From assembly GCA_003254885.1 (NCBI GenBank), contig QANT01001244.1, positions 1-21,353 of the forward strand: a stretch of DNA of 21,353 nt. Reading direction: 5' to 3'. Shown here one piece after another: positions 1-10,161 of the stretch. The DNA is from Purshia tridentata (lineage: Eukaryota; Streptophyta; Magnoliopsida; Rosales; Rosaceae). The position numbers were made by a program, and so were the translations under genes. The notes under the pieces were generated by a model. It searched no databases. It saw nothing but the letters and a program-made list of their open reading frames with translations, and was not told where the DNA came from. Every line of letters starts with the position of its first letter. Within the stretch, counting starts at the first letter, position 1.

Positions 1-1590
1 AGGCTTAATAGTCATTTTTTGAATTTTTCCCAAAATTTCATGACCCGTGTATCAATTTTTTCAATAATGCTACACTTTTCACAGTTTTATACTAAAATTT
101 TATACTATTTTATGTGACAATTTATATAGCATTTATACATTTGATATTAAAAAATAAAAATTTTAAAAATAAAAAAATATCATTTTAGTACAATAATAAA
201 AAATAAAATAGTACAACAAATATGGTATAAAAATAGAATAAAAATAACATTATTGCAATTTTTTCCTTAAATTAAAATTTTGGTTAATTAAGCCATTAAA
301 ATTTTAAAAAAATCTCAATGTTTGTCTTTTACAACTATGACCGTATGTCAAATTTTCTCACAAATTAATATTTGGTTAATTAAACTATTAAATTTCTAAT
401 AATAATTCAGTGTGGGACAAGTTTCTAGATTTTTCTTTCAAATTTTCATCCAAAAACTCATGTGAGGGAAAAAAGGATACTTTACGTCCAAAACCTTGCA
501 TGAGTCGGATGTTGTGGTTTTATATTATTAATACTTGTCTAATTTCTGAATATCTAAGATACGAAAATTAACAAAATTATGTAACATTTTTTAGACGAAA
601 ATTTGAAATTCTAAGAAATCAATTACATTGTCTTTTTTTTTAAGTTTGATGGTTTAATTAACAAAATTTTTAATATGGAAAGCAGTTGGGCATGGATTTT
701 TATGCTATTACTAACCAAATAATAGTAGGCTTAGGTCATTAAATAAAAAGAATCAAACTTGTTAATCACATGTAAGAGTAAGACAATAATACCCATTTAA
801 ATTAAATAAAAGGGAATGGTCCACATTTGGATTATGTGAGTGTGAGACAGAGAGAGAGAGGCTGTGAATTATTGTCAAAAAGAATATAATAACATATTAT
901 GTTATAATTTGGTGGTTGGAGCCAAAGATTTGGACAAATTGCAAAGACCTCATAAACATCTCTTTCCCAATGCACAAGTCATTGAATTGGCTCTCCACCG
1001 ACACTAAGGGATGACCCACAGCCTTTGCTATCTGCCTTAGCAGTCATTTTAATATGTTTTTTTAGGTTTGGCTTTTAATAACATATATGCTATGTTTTTT
1101 CCTCATTTCCAAAAATGCCCCTCATTATATTTATGTATATGTGGATTACTCTCTAACCTACTTTTTTCATGACTAAAATTCTAAAAATAAGAGATAGCAA
1201 GTGTAATTGGAATTAGTTCAAGTGATGAAGGTGAGATAATGAAGAATTTTATAGTTCGATTTTTTTCAGTATAACTAAAAAATTACATGCAAAAGGGTAG
1301 TTCATTCCATTCATACATTAAAAATTGTAAAATGGGCTTCTTTTTTTAGTTGCAGTCTTGCAAAATGTGATTTCATTGAAAATTTTGACTAAAATAGCGA
1401 AAATTTTTAACAAAATTTTGATAATTTTGATTCAGTAATATTTCAAAACTTCAAAAAAATAAAAATTTCAGAGAAAATTGGAAGAAATTTTGGAAATTTA
1501 ATTCCTTGTTTGTACTAGACAAAATCAATGAAAAGTTAGAAGGGTATAATTGTAATTAGGAGTATGACACCAACAACAATAACTTTCAGT
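1..1590. other. AT-rich intergenic region upstream of the COB-type gene
   Basis: No coding region is supportable here. The stretch is strongly AT-rich, with many A/T runs and several diverged copies of a motif like TTGGTTAATTAA followed by YATTAAA (near 270-300, 365-395 and 640-665), which looks like old repeat debris. A short GA microsatellite lies at about 846-861. The last several hundred bases probably include the promoter of the gene starting at 1812, but I recognise no specific regulatory element beyond the TATA-like site listed separately. Confidence 0.6.
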
Positions 1591-1592
1591 GG

Positions 1593-1600
1593 TATTTAAG
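1593..1600 (+). promoter_or_regulatory. Possible TATA box of the COB-type gene
   Basis: The sequence TATTTAAG lies about 210 bases before the start codon at 1812. A CT-rich stretch follows it, which is the usual look of a plant core promoter plus leader. No transcript start was observed, so this is an inference from position and composition. Confidence 0.35.
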
Positions 1601-1698
1601 TGGATCTCTCATCTCTCTTAAAACGGTGATTAGAGAGTGACCTTTAAGTCACTTTGACATGTGAAGAGAAAGCCAGCCAAGCCCAGTTGGCCACTTTT

Positions 1699-1740
1699 AC
1701 ATCTCTCTCTTTCCTTCTCTCACTCTCTCTGTCTCTCTCC
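1699..1740 (+). repeat. CT-rich microsatellite in the presumed 5' leader
   Basis: An imperfect (CT)n/(TCTC)n tract sits between the TATA-like site and the start codon at 1812. Pyrimidine-rich leaders of this kind are common in strongly expressed plant genes. Reading through the tract gives a small open frame from 1661 that has no protein-like features and was not called. Confidence 0.6.
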
Positions 1741-1811
1741 ATTTCCTTGGGCAGATCTTGAGTTTAATCAGAGCATACACATCACTGTTAGAACTAAATC
1801 TGCATCAAGAA

Positions 1812-3254
1812 ATGGAGTCTCAGTGCTTATCAGCCACTGGATCCATAGCTAAGTTCAGCAGCTTCACCATTTTGCTTGTCTTTTTGCTTTCCTGCCTCAG
1901 TTTTACTTCTACAGGTTAGTGCCCATTTATGCTTTCTTTCCCATAGTTCCAAATTTAGCTTCTTGGAGGTGTTTTTCTTGTTTTCTGTTCGTGGGGTTTA
2001 GTAATTTACCCGCAATTTGTCATATATTCTAACAATTTAACTTGCAAAGAAATTATTCACTGGTGGTAGGTAAATCTTGTAATGAAATTTGAGGTATTGT
2101 GCATTTGTTTCTAAATTTGGATTTATGAAGCAGTGAGTTGAGTGATTGCTATTTCTTATTAAACTCGATTTCTTCTAGTCTAAATCTTGCTAAATTTCAT
2201 AATTCGCTAGCGATAAAAGATTCTAAGAAGTAAGCTACAGAAGTTACAGAGTATACCAAAATTGACAAGCTGGTTATTGTTGTTGATATTTAGTGAAGAA
2301 ACAATATAATTCTTCATATCTGAAAGGAGTATTGAGTCACACTTTCGGTGTTATGCCAAGCTTGTCATACTTCATATGTGGAAAAATATAGTAGCGCACA
2401 TATTTGTTTTCTCCTTATCATAGCAAGAAAATTGAATGGAACTAAAGTGTTGACAAATAAATCATGTGCATATATTAAAGTCAACATTTTGGGAATTTCG
2501 AGGAATGATGTTTCAAGCTTTGTTTTGCTGGATGTTTCTGCAGAAGCCTATGATGCACTTGATCCAACTGGGAATATCACAATTAAATGGGATGTCATTA
2601 GCTGGACTCCAGACGGCTATGTTGTAAGTATTAAACTATTAATGAGCAGAGCATTCCTTTTATATGATATGCTACCTTAATTCGATACTTTGGTTGAGTA
2701 TGATTCAGCTTAAAACATTGTCTCAGTTGTACTTATGAAGTTTAAGCTTTTAATTTTCCATATGAAGCAATAGATAATTCATTCATATTCCTTGGTGACA
2801 TTTTAATGTTTTCTTGAAACTAAATCAAGCAAAAGAGAAACCATGTTTGAATTTAGAATTATTTTCCCTTCTGTGTTTACTTCAATATAGTTAGTTACCA
2901 TATAAAAATTGCTCAATATATTGGAAAACCCCAATTAATACTCCCTAACTGATGATTTCCATCACCTTGAACTTCTATTTCCCCATGATATAATCTCTTA
3001 TTTTTGCCTGTTTTTTGTTTTTTCTGATATGAAATATATTGTTGAACTGGCAGGCTGTTGTTACAATGTTTAACTTCCAAAAGTATCGCCATATCCAATC
3101 ACCGGGTTGGACCTTGGGCTGGACTTGGGCCAAAAAAGAAGTAATCTGGAGCATGGTGGGAGCACAAACCACTGAGCAAGGGGACTGTTCAAAATACAAA
3201 GGGAACGTCCCTCATTGTTGTAAGAAGGATCCAACAGTTGTGGATTTGTTGCCA

Positions 3255-3292
<38 letters not shown>

Positions 3293-4878
3293 AGGGGGAG
3301 TAATGCAGTCATGGATCCAGGACCCAGACAATGCTGTAAGTTCGTTCCAGGTCAGTGTGGGTGCAGCAGGAACAACTAACAAAACTGTCAGACTGCCCAA
3401 AAACTTCACCCTGAGAGCACCAGGGCCTGGATATTCTTGTGGGGCGGCAAAGAGTGTAAAACCAACCAGATTTTTAACTGCGGATAAAAGGAGATGGACC
3501 CAAGCCATGAGTAAGTTCAAATCCACCCTTTCCCCTTGGTACTGCCAAGAAGAATAAAGAAAAAATGGGCTTTGAGTGAGTTAATTGCTTAGGCATTTAG
3601 AGTAACCCAGAGGTACAGAACTCTCTGGATATTATTCTAGACTGAGATAATTAAGCCATTATTTTATGACATAAATGTCACATCTGGTAACATTAGTGGA
3701 TTCAGCTCAGAAAAAAATATAGTTTCTAGCTGCACTTAAAATGTTGCAAAGGGTGAATAAGATGCAATTCAATCGGTTCGTATGGTCTTAATACTTTAAA
3801 ACATGGAAAAAGAATATTCATGCTTTATTTATATAACCTTTACTTCCTCTTGTGGCAGTGACCTGGAATGTTACATGCACGTACTCACAATTCCTTGCTC
3901 AAAAGACACCCACTTGTTGTGTGTCTCTCTCCTCCTTCTATAATGAAACCATAGTGAGCTGTCCAACTTGTGCCTGTGGCTGCCAGAACAACAGTACAAA
4001 CCCCGGTAGCTGCGTAGAGTAAGTCCTCTAATTCATATATTTGTTGCATTTCTGAATCTGGCTTTTCTTTCTCCAAAATTTTCTTTTAGGTTGTTCAGTA
4101 CTTTCTTTCTGTTTCTGAGTATCATACATCTTTTCTCTTTTGCCGATACTGCTTTGCAGGCCAGACAATCCATATTTAGCTTCAGCTGTAGGAGGTCCTG
4201 GAAAAGCTACTAATACTCCTTTGGTCCAGTGCACGAGCCACATGTGTCCAGTCCGGGTCCATTGGCATGTTAAGCTCAATTACAAGGAGTACTGGAGGGT
4301 GAAAGTCACAGTTACAAATTTCAACTACAGGATGAACTACACGCTGTGGAATCTTGTTGTGCAACATCCCAACTTTGATAATTTGACCAAGATTTTCAGC
4401 TTTAATTACAAGTCCTTAACTCCTTATGCTGGCTTAAGTAAGTTTTTTGTTGCCCATAAAAGTCAAATTTGCCAAAGAAATTTGTGTGTGTGAAGTAGCT
4501 CTTTATCAATTTTCAAATAACTATAGATGCAGTTCTTTTAACTTTATTGACATAAATTTTGGCTATGCAAATTCTGGTTATGCAGATGATACTGCCATGT
4601 TGTGGGGAGTAAAGTTTTATAATGATTTGCTCATGCAAGCTGGTCCTCTTGGAAATGCACAGTCAGAACTCCTATTCCGTAAAGATACATCAACTTTTAC
4701 TTTTGAAAAGGGATGGGCCTTCCCTCGGAGGATTTACTTTAATGGAGACAACTGTGTCATGCCACCGCCAGATGCCTACCCGTGGTTGCCGAATGCCAGT
4801 CCTAAACAAATCATTTCCATACTTCATCCAGCCATGACCATCTTGGCATCTCTGGCATTCTTATTGGCTTATGCATAG
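1812..4878 (+). CDS. COB: COBRA-type GPI-anchored cell-wall protein (COB orthologue)
   Basis: Six exons join in frame: 1812-1914, 2544-2623, 3054-3510, 3859-4018, 4160-4437 and 4586-4878. The introns are GT-AG and the product is 456 residues, the length I recall for Arabidopsis COBRA. Family role: an extracellular, GPI-anchored protein that binds cellulose and guides microfibril orientation during anisotropic growth. Visible features: a signal peptide (about 1-35, hydrophobic core TILLVFLLSCLSF); the domain start EAYDALDP at 35-42; the aromatic block GWTLGWTWAKKEVIWSM, part of the carbohydrate-binding-like region; the family hallmark CCVS at 233-236; a Cys-rich run CPTCACGC at 248-255; and a C-terminal hydrophobic tail after a likely GPI omega site near Asn429. 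The TEAYDAL, RHIQSPGW and FNGDNCVMPPP motifs fit COB rather than COBL4. The start at 1812 gives a full signal peptide. The neighbour at 5483-8942 is convergent. No lesion is seen. Confidence 0.93.
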
Positions 4879-5482
4879 TGAGTATGTCTGGGCCAGACAA
4901 CAAAAATCTTTCTCTTCTTTTTTTCAAATATTGTGGAATTTCCATCGAGTTCAGATTTCACCAAATCATATGGAAATCCAGTCAATCGGGTCAAATGTGT
5001 TAGTTCTGTGACATCTAGCAACACAAGTGGTTCAGGTGCACTCTGGCTTGACTGTCACTACAAAATTCTGCTTCTATATCTGTCACACGTATTAACATTT
5101 TATTATTTTACTCTGGTTTTGTTTAAACTTAGTTGTTGTACGATTATTTAGAATATCCACAGTGAATATGTTCTTAGAGTTATATGATATTTCATGAAGA
5201 AATCAAAGTTGATGTATGATTTTTGTTCATAGTGTTGTATGACAGTGATTAATTTATTTATTGTTTTTCTGTTGAGTTCACAATACAAGTCAATTCAGAT
5301 ACTGCAGAATGAAATGAGAATAAATGAATTTCAGAATTAAAGTTGCAAGAGAGAACATTTAGTAAAGGAGCAATTTTGTTTTCTATGGTGCACCATTGAC
5401 AGAGCTACAAAATCATGGGACATTTTTTGGTGAGATAAAATAAAATCATGGGACACTTTAGCAAGGAATTACCTTCAAAACA
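4879..5482. other. Convergent 3' intergenic region
   Basis: This 604-base gap separates the stop codons of the COB-type gene (+) and the COBL4-type gene (-), so it should contain both 3' untranslated regions. An AATAAA at 5319-5324 is a possible poly(A) signal for the + strand gene. TTTATT near 5253 reads as AATAAA on the - strand and could serve the other gene, in which case the transcripts would overlap. No coding potential is seen. Confidence 0.5.
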
Positions 5483-8400
5483 TTATGAGGAAAGTGAACA
5501 GATAGAAAACACTATCAGAAGCACAGAGACTGCCACTTTTGAAATTGAAATAGGATTTACATGGGCCGAGTTTGGTAGAGATGGGTATGCGTCGGGTGGG
5601 GGCAGCATACATTCATCACCATTGAAGTAAACTTTCCGAGGAAATGCCCATCCCTGCTTGAATGTGAAGGTGTTGATGTCCTTCTTAAGAAGCACCTCAG
5701 ACTGAACATTTCCTGATGGCCCAGCTTCCATTAATAGGTCATTGTAAAACTTCATGCCATAAAACATACCAGTGTCATCTGCATCACAAGTCAATTATGC
5801 TCACATATTAGTTTGAAACTCACAAACCCTGAAAAAAACTTTAGAAGCATTGTGTTTATAAGATTGAGAGTGTCACTGCACATTAGGCACTTACTAATGG
5901 ACTGATAGGGGACAAGGGGCTTGTAATCAAAGCTAAAGACTTGAGTAATATTGTTGAGATTAGGATGCTGTGCAACAAGTGTCCACTCTGTGTAGTTCAT
6001 CCGATAGTTGAAATTAGTGATGGAAAGCTTCACACGCCAATACTCCTTATAATTAATCTTCACATGCCAATGTACTCGGATAGGGCACATATGATGGGTA
6101 CACTGTAGCAATGGTGCATTATCCTTTCTTGGTGTGTTTATTCCTGCCTTGTGTAGTCGCTGTGAGTCACCCCTGTATGCATTGCAATAGAAATTGCATC
6201 CAGTAAGTCAAAGCGTGCATCAAATTATCAATATATATACAGGCACCTTCAAGTGTGGGATCCCACATTTAAGGTTAACTGTGGGATAGGTCAGATGGGC
6301 CCACTTTATGTAATTTTTCAACAATCCGAACCGTAAATTTTTTAGGCCTCTATTCATAAATAATCCTTGCAAAAAATTAGCTAAATCGGAAACCATTTAC
6401 CTATCTAAGTTTGATCCAAAAAATAGACGGTTTTATGAAAGATATTTGGTTCGGCTATTTGTTTGCTCAAAGTTAGATATGCAAATGATTTCTGATTTGG
6501 CTAATTTTTTGCAAGAATAATCTTTTAATAAAGACCTAAAGATTAGACGGTTCGGATTGTTGAAATATTATATGGAGTGGGTCCCATGAGGGATCCCACA
6601 AATAAAATTATATATGGGATTCCACATTAGAAAGGGCCTGTATATACATATATATACAGGCCGGCTCTATTGTGGGATTCTCACAAACTTCTAATTTGTG
6701 GGATCCCCTTGTGGGGCCCACACGGGTTGTTTTGTATCGATCTAAACAATTCATTTTTTACATCTTCATTGATTGATCATTCTTGCAAAAAATTAGCCAA
6801 ATCGGAAATTATTTGTCTATCTAACTTTAATCAAACAGTTGGACGAACAAAATATTTTCGAGGAAACCGTCCATTTGTTTGATCAAAGTTAGATAGGCAA
6901 ATGTTTTTCGATTTGACTAATTTTTTGCAAGAATGATCAATCAATAAAGATGTAAAAAATGAACTGTTCGGATCGATATAAAACGACTCGTGTGGGCTCC
7001 ATAAGGGAATCCCACAAATTAGAAGTTTGTGGAATCCCACAATAAAGCCTTACTGTGTATATATATATGTATGTATGCCTATATGTGGATTGGTGTTGGA
7101 GGCTTACTTGATGCAGTTTTTTTTGTTATGACAACCACAAGCACAAGATGGGCAAGGAACGATAGTTTCATTGTAGAAAGAAGAAAATGAAACACAACAG
7201 CTTGGGTGCTTGGAGGCCAGAAACTGGGAATAGGTGCATGTCACATTCCATGTCACTGCATACAAAAGTAATTAGAAGGAAAATATTGTATAATTCAGTT
7301 TCAAGATTCCTTTTTTAAATTAAAATGAGAGAAAAAAAGTAGGGGTGGGCATTTTCACCGTAAAACAGCAAGACCGAACTAAACCACCTCTAAAAAAATC
7401 ATAAAAAACCGTGTTGACTTTGTTGGTTAAACACCGTTAGAAGAACCTAACTAAATCGCCCCTAATAGGTATAGGTGCCGGTTTTACACCTAATAAAACC
7501 AAGTTGAACCAAACCGCATCGTAAATATACATATAATTATAATTTTATAAATATATTTATGGTTTATATATGATTTTAAATTAAAAAGTGACCAAAAATT
7601 ATTTATGGTTTATTGGTTAATTTGTTTTGGACTTTTGGTTGAATTGGAATTTGGAAAGTGAAAACTATCAATTATCAAACACTATTAAACATAACTGGAA
7701 TTTGAAATTCGGACTTTGTATTAGTGTATTACATATACTTGTTACTTTGTTAATTATTAGTCTTTTTTAATTTGGGCTAAAAAAAAGCTCAAAAACATAT
7801 TTGGGCTAAAAAAATGCTCAAAACATATCAAATTGTGTATAGGCCTAATTGTTCACCCGTAACACTGAACTAAACCGTAACCTTATAAGATTTGATTTGA
7901 TTTGGTTTTCTTTTACACCTTACGGTGCAATGCACCAAACCACACTTTTTATGTATTAACGGCGCGGTGCATGGTTTTGTACACACACCGCACTAAACTG
8001 CACCGCGCCCACCCCTAACAAAAAGGAGTTAGAAATAGGAAAAGTAAGAAAATCTTACTAAGTGCTTGAGTCTTTCGCCTACGGTCAGGCGTGAGGTAGA
8101 CTGTGGATGGCACGACCTTTGCAGGGCCACAAGTGTACCCCGGTCCTGGACCCAACAAGGTGAAATTCTTGGGCAGCTTCACTGTTTTATTTGAAGTTCC
8201 GGCTTGTCCAACACTCACCTGGAAGGCAGAGACCGAAGCTGAAGGGTCCTGTCCCCAAGATGCCAGGACTCCGCCCTTGCAGCAGTTGGTGAACTGTTGG
8301 TTGTAAGGAACCCCAGGAAGCAAGTCAACAACTGTTGGAGTTTTCTTACAACAATGTGGGATGTTTCCTGTGAATTTAGAACAGTCTCCTTGCTCTGTGG

Positions 8401-8942
8401 TTTGAGCTCCCACCATGCTCCAGATTACTTCCTTTTTAGCCCATGACCATCCTAGAGTCCACCCGGGGTTCGCTATTTGCCGGTACATTTGAAAGTTGTT
8501 CATGGTCACTGAGGCCTACATAATTCAAGGAAGGGTGGCTCATTATGATTATTGCCAAAAACAAACAAAGAGGTTTTGATGTGTAAATCAATCAACAGAT
8601 ACAGAGTCATCCAAATGATATCTTACAACATAACCATCTGCTGTCCAAGACACAACATCCCATTTGATCGTTATGTTTCCAGTTGGGTCCAATGGATCAT
8701 ATGCCGCTATAAAATTCACAGATTTGAAAGAAAATATTAGCAAACAAGCAAATGAAACCAGCAACAGAAAAAACACAAGTTCAATTTGGTATCAAGAATT
8801 TACCTGCAGGAGAAAATATCAAGCAACATAGCACAGCCAAGAATGTGAATTTCAGCCAAGAATATTGCTGCTGCAGACAGCAACATTTTTCCACCTCAAG
8901 GTGGATTTTGTGAGTTGGGTTGGCCTGGTTGCTGAGTTCCAT
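5483..8942 (-). CDS. COBL4: COBRA-like protein 4 type (COBL4/IRX6), GPI-anchored
   Basis: Six exons on the - strand join in frame: 8942-8804, 8706-8627, 8515-8059, 7255-7108, 6172-5895 and 5778-5483 (465 residues). All junctions match the COB-type copy in position and phase. Family role: the COBL4/IRX6 group acts in cellulose deposition in secondary walls. Visible features: a hydrophobic segment at about 29-46; the domain start AYDPLDPTGNITIKWDV from residue 48; TMNNFQMYRQI; CCVS at 245-248 in KHPSCCVSFSSFYNE; CPSCACGC; FNGDECMLPPPDAYP; and a hydrophobic GPI tail after Asn437. AYDPLDP, TMNNFQMYR, KHPSCCVSFSS and NDTGMFYG mark it as COBL4-type. The start is odd: the only in-frame ATG follows an in-frame TAG and adds about 28 residues before the signal-like core. 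Introns 3 and 4 are swollen by transposons (803 and 935 bases). Confidence 0.9.
6231..6650. mobile_element. Foldback MITE-like element A in COBL4 intron 4
   Basis: This is a long imperfect hairpin. The left end reads TATATACAGGC then CTTC and TGTGGGATCCCA. The reverse complement of the right end reads TATATACAGGCCC then TTC and TGTGGAATCCCA. The inner arms also match: a block with CCGAACCG, CTTGCAAAAAATTAGC and AAATCGGAAA on the left is mirrored on the right, with clear divergence. The centre is near 6442. It has no coding capacity, so it is non-autonomous. The element family was not identified, and the target duplication is obscured by flanking TA repeats. Confidence 0.75.
6651..7068. mobile_element. 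Foldback MITE-like element B in COBL4 intron 4
   Basis: This second hairpin directly abuts element A and shares its inner motif CTTGCAAAAAATTAG and its TATATACA end. The arms are about 200 bases each and close to identical: TTGTGGGATTC, ACAAACTTCTAATTTGTGGG and GATTGATCATTCTTGC on the left are all mirrored on the right. The turn is near 6851-6860. The arm symmetry means almost the same open peptide appears on both strands, which is a repeat artefact and not a gene. The higher arm identity suggests B inserted more recently than A. Confidence 0.8.
7340..8017. mobile_element. Non-autonomous hAT-type element (MITE) in COBL4 intron 3
   Basis: The 678-base insert starts TAGGGGTGGGC and ends with the exact inverse GCCCACCCCTA, an 11-base terminal inverted repeat typical of plant hAT MITEs. 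The flanking 8-mers AAAAAAAG (7332-7339) and ACAAAAAG (8018-8025) match at 7 of 8 positions, and an 8-base target duplication is the hAT hallmark. The interior has many AACCG/CGGTT stretches and an internal short repeat (GGGCTAAAAAAA then GCTCAAAA, near 7777-7822). No transposase frame is present. Removing it with one flank copy leaves an intron of about 117 bases. Confidence 0.82.
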
Positions 8943-10161
8943 GGCCTAATCGAGTTCACCGGATCACAACATGTACTCTGGCACCGGATGAGTGTTAAAA
9001 AGGAAAGTGAAGGCCTGCAGATGTCTCACCTACTGGTTGTTAGGTACTTCATGTGATGTTTCATCTTTTTTGATATTTTCATACCCTCTTCCCATCTCTA
9101 TCTCTCCACATCTGTGTGCCCCATAGACACATATACAGACACATATACCTTATTTAAAATTATTTTAATATATGCTGTTTTGTGTTTCTGCATCTTGAAG
9201 CAAGTTTTGGTGACGAATGATGTAAAGCTGGCGGGAGATTTTGATAGGGTCTGAAGACAACAGCCCAACGGTCTGTCCCTTCACACAGTTGGTCATATGT
9301 GCTCTCAAGCCCATGTTATAATTGGACTGCTTCAAGTACAAGTAACAAGGTTTGTTTTTTTTTTTCACTAACTTATAGGCTAGGCAATCCCACTTGCTGC
9401 TCTTGCTTCTACCTTTTGGCCACAGCCCCGTTCAATCATTATGCACTGCCAAACTCTTAAATGTATGGAATATTGGTTCAACCCAAATGCCCCAAGCTGT
9501 ACAAGAATTTACCGTTTGAAATTTTCCACTTCACCTAGGCAGGAATTGCCTGCTTTAAATTTAAAACAGTACAAAAATAAAAACTAATTTGTGCTCAATA
9601 TTGAAGTTTCCAGAGCCAAACCAAATGGGCTATTATCTACAGCATTCAATTGGGTGTCCTTTTTTCCTGTCACGAATATTACCTTTAATGCTAAGAAATG
9701 GAATAGTGGTCTGGTGGGTTCAAAATATTCAGGAGCACTTTAATGTCATTGCCAACTTTTTTAATGGAGGCTAGGCAACCCGAATGACCAAAACTGCTGC
9801 TCAATGTTGGATTTCAACCCCAATATTCTCCTCAGTTCATTACATTTAATAAGAAAGATGCTACATTATACAATAATATATGTTTTAAACACACTGGCAG
9901 AGTTGATAGGAAACTTTTATTTGGAAGTGTAGCATAACAGAGAAGAATTGCCACCATGTAAGTTTTTTGTCTGTATAATCTAAGAATGCACTATTTTTGT
10001 TTGGTTTTTCTTTCCCTTCTCTCCCTTATCTGACATATAATTGATTTCTCTACACACAGGCTCATGAAATTTATGTACAACATTTTTATACTCACATTTA
10101 CCCACAAACCCAAGTCTTTCAATCTTCATATGTAACTACTCTTTCATTCTGGGTTAAACAA
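8943..10161. other. Intergenic region between two COBL4-like genes
   Basis: This holds the promoter of the COBL4-type gene at the low-coordinate end and the 3' flank of the next - strand copy at the high-coordinate end. On the - strand a TTTAAATA at 9151-9158 is a possible TATA box about 210 bases before the start codon. A purine/pyrimidine-biased leader follows it (9060-9120). The rest is AT-rich with a poly(T) run near 9356-9365. No gene or COBRA-like exon fragment was found. Confidence 0.5.

Noticed and set aside
1661..1852. Small open frame in the leader of the COB-type gene
   Set aside because: It runs through a CT microsatellite, starts before and overlaps the true start in another frame, and has low-complexity Ser/Leu content.
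6670..7040. Two open frames of about 70 residues on opposite strands with nearly the same peptide (HKLLICGIPLW...)
   Set aside because: They are the two arms of one inverted repeat (element B), read outwards in each direction. No independent gene evidence.
8588..8886. Start codon at 8886-8884 for the COBL4-type gene
   Set aside because: It is out of frame with the conserved exon 2 across the only good donor. The in-frame ATG at 8942-8940 was preferred.
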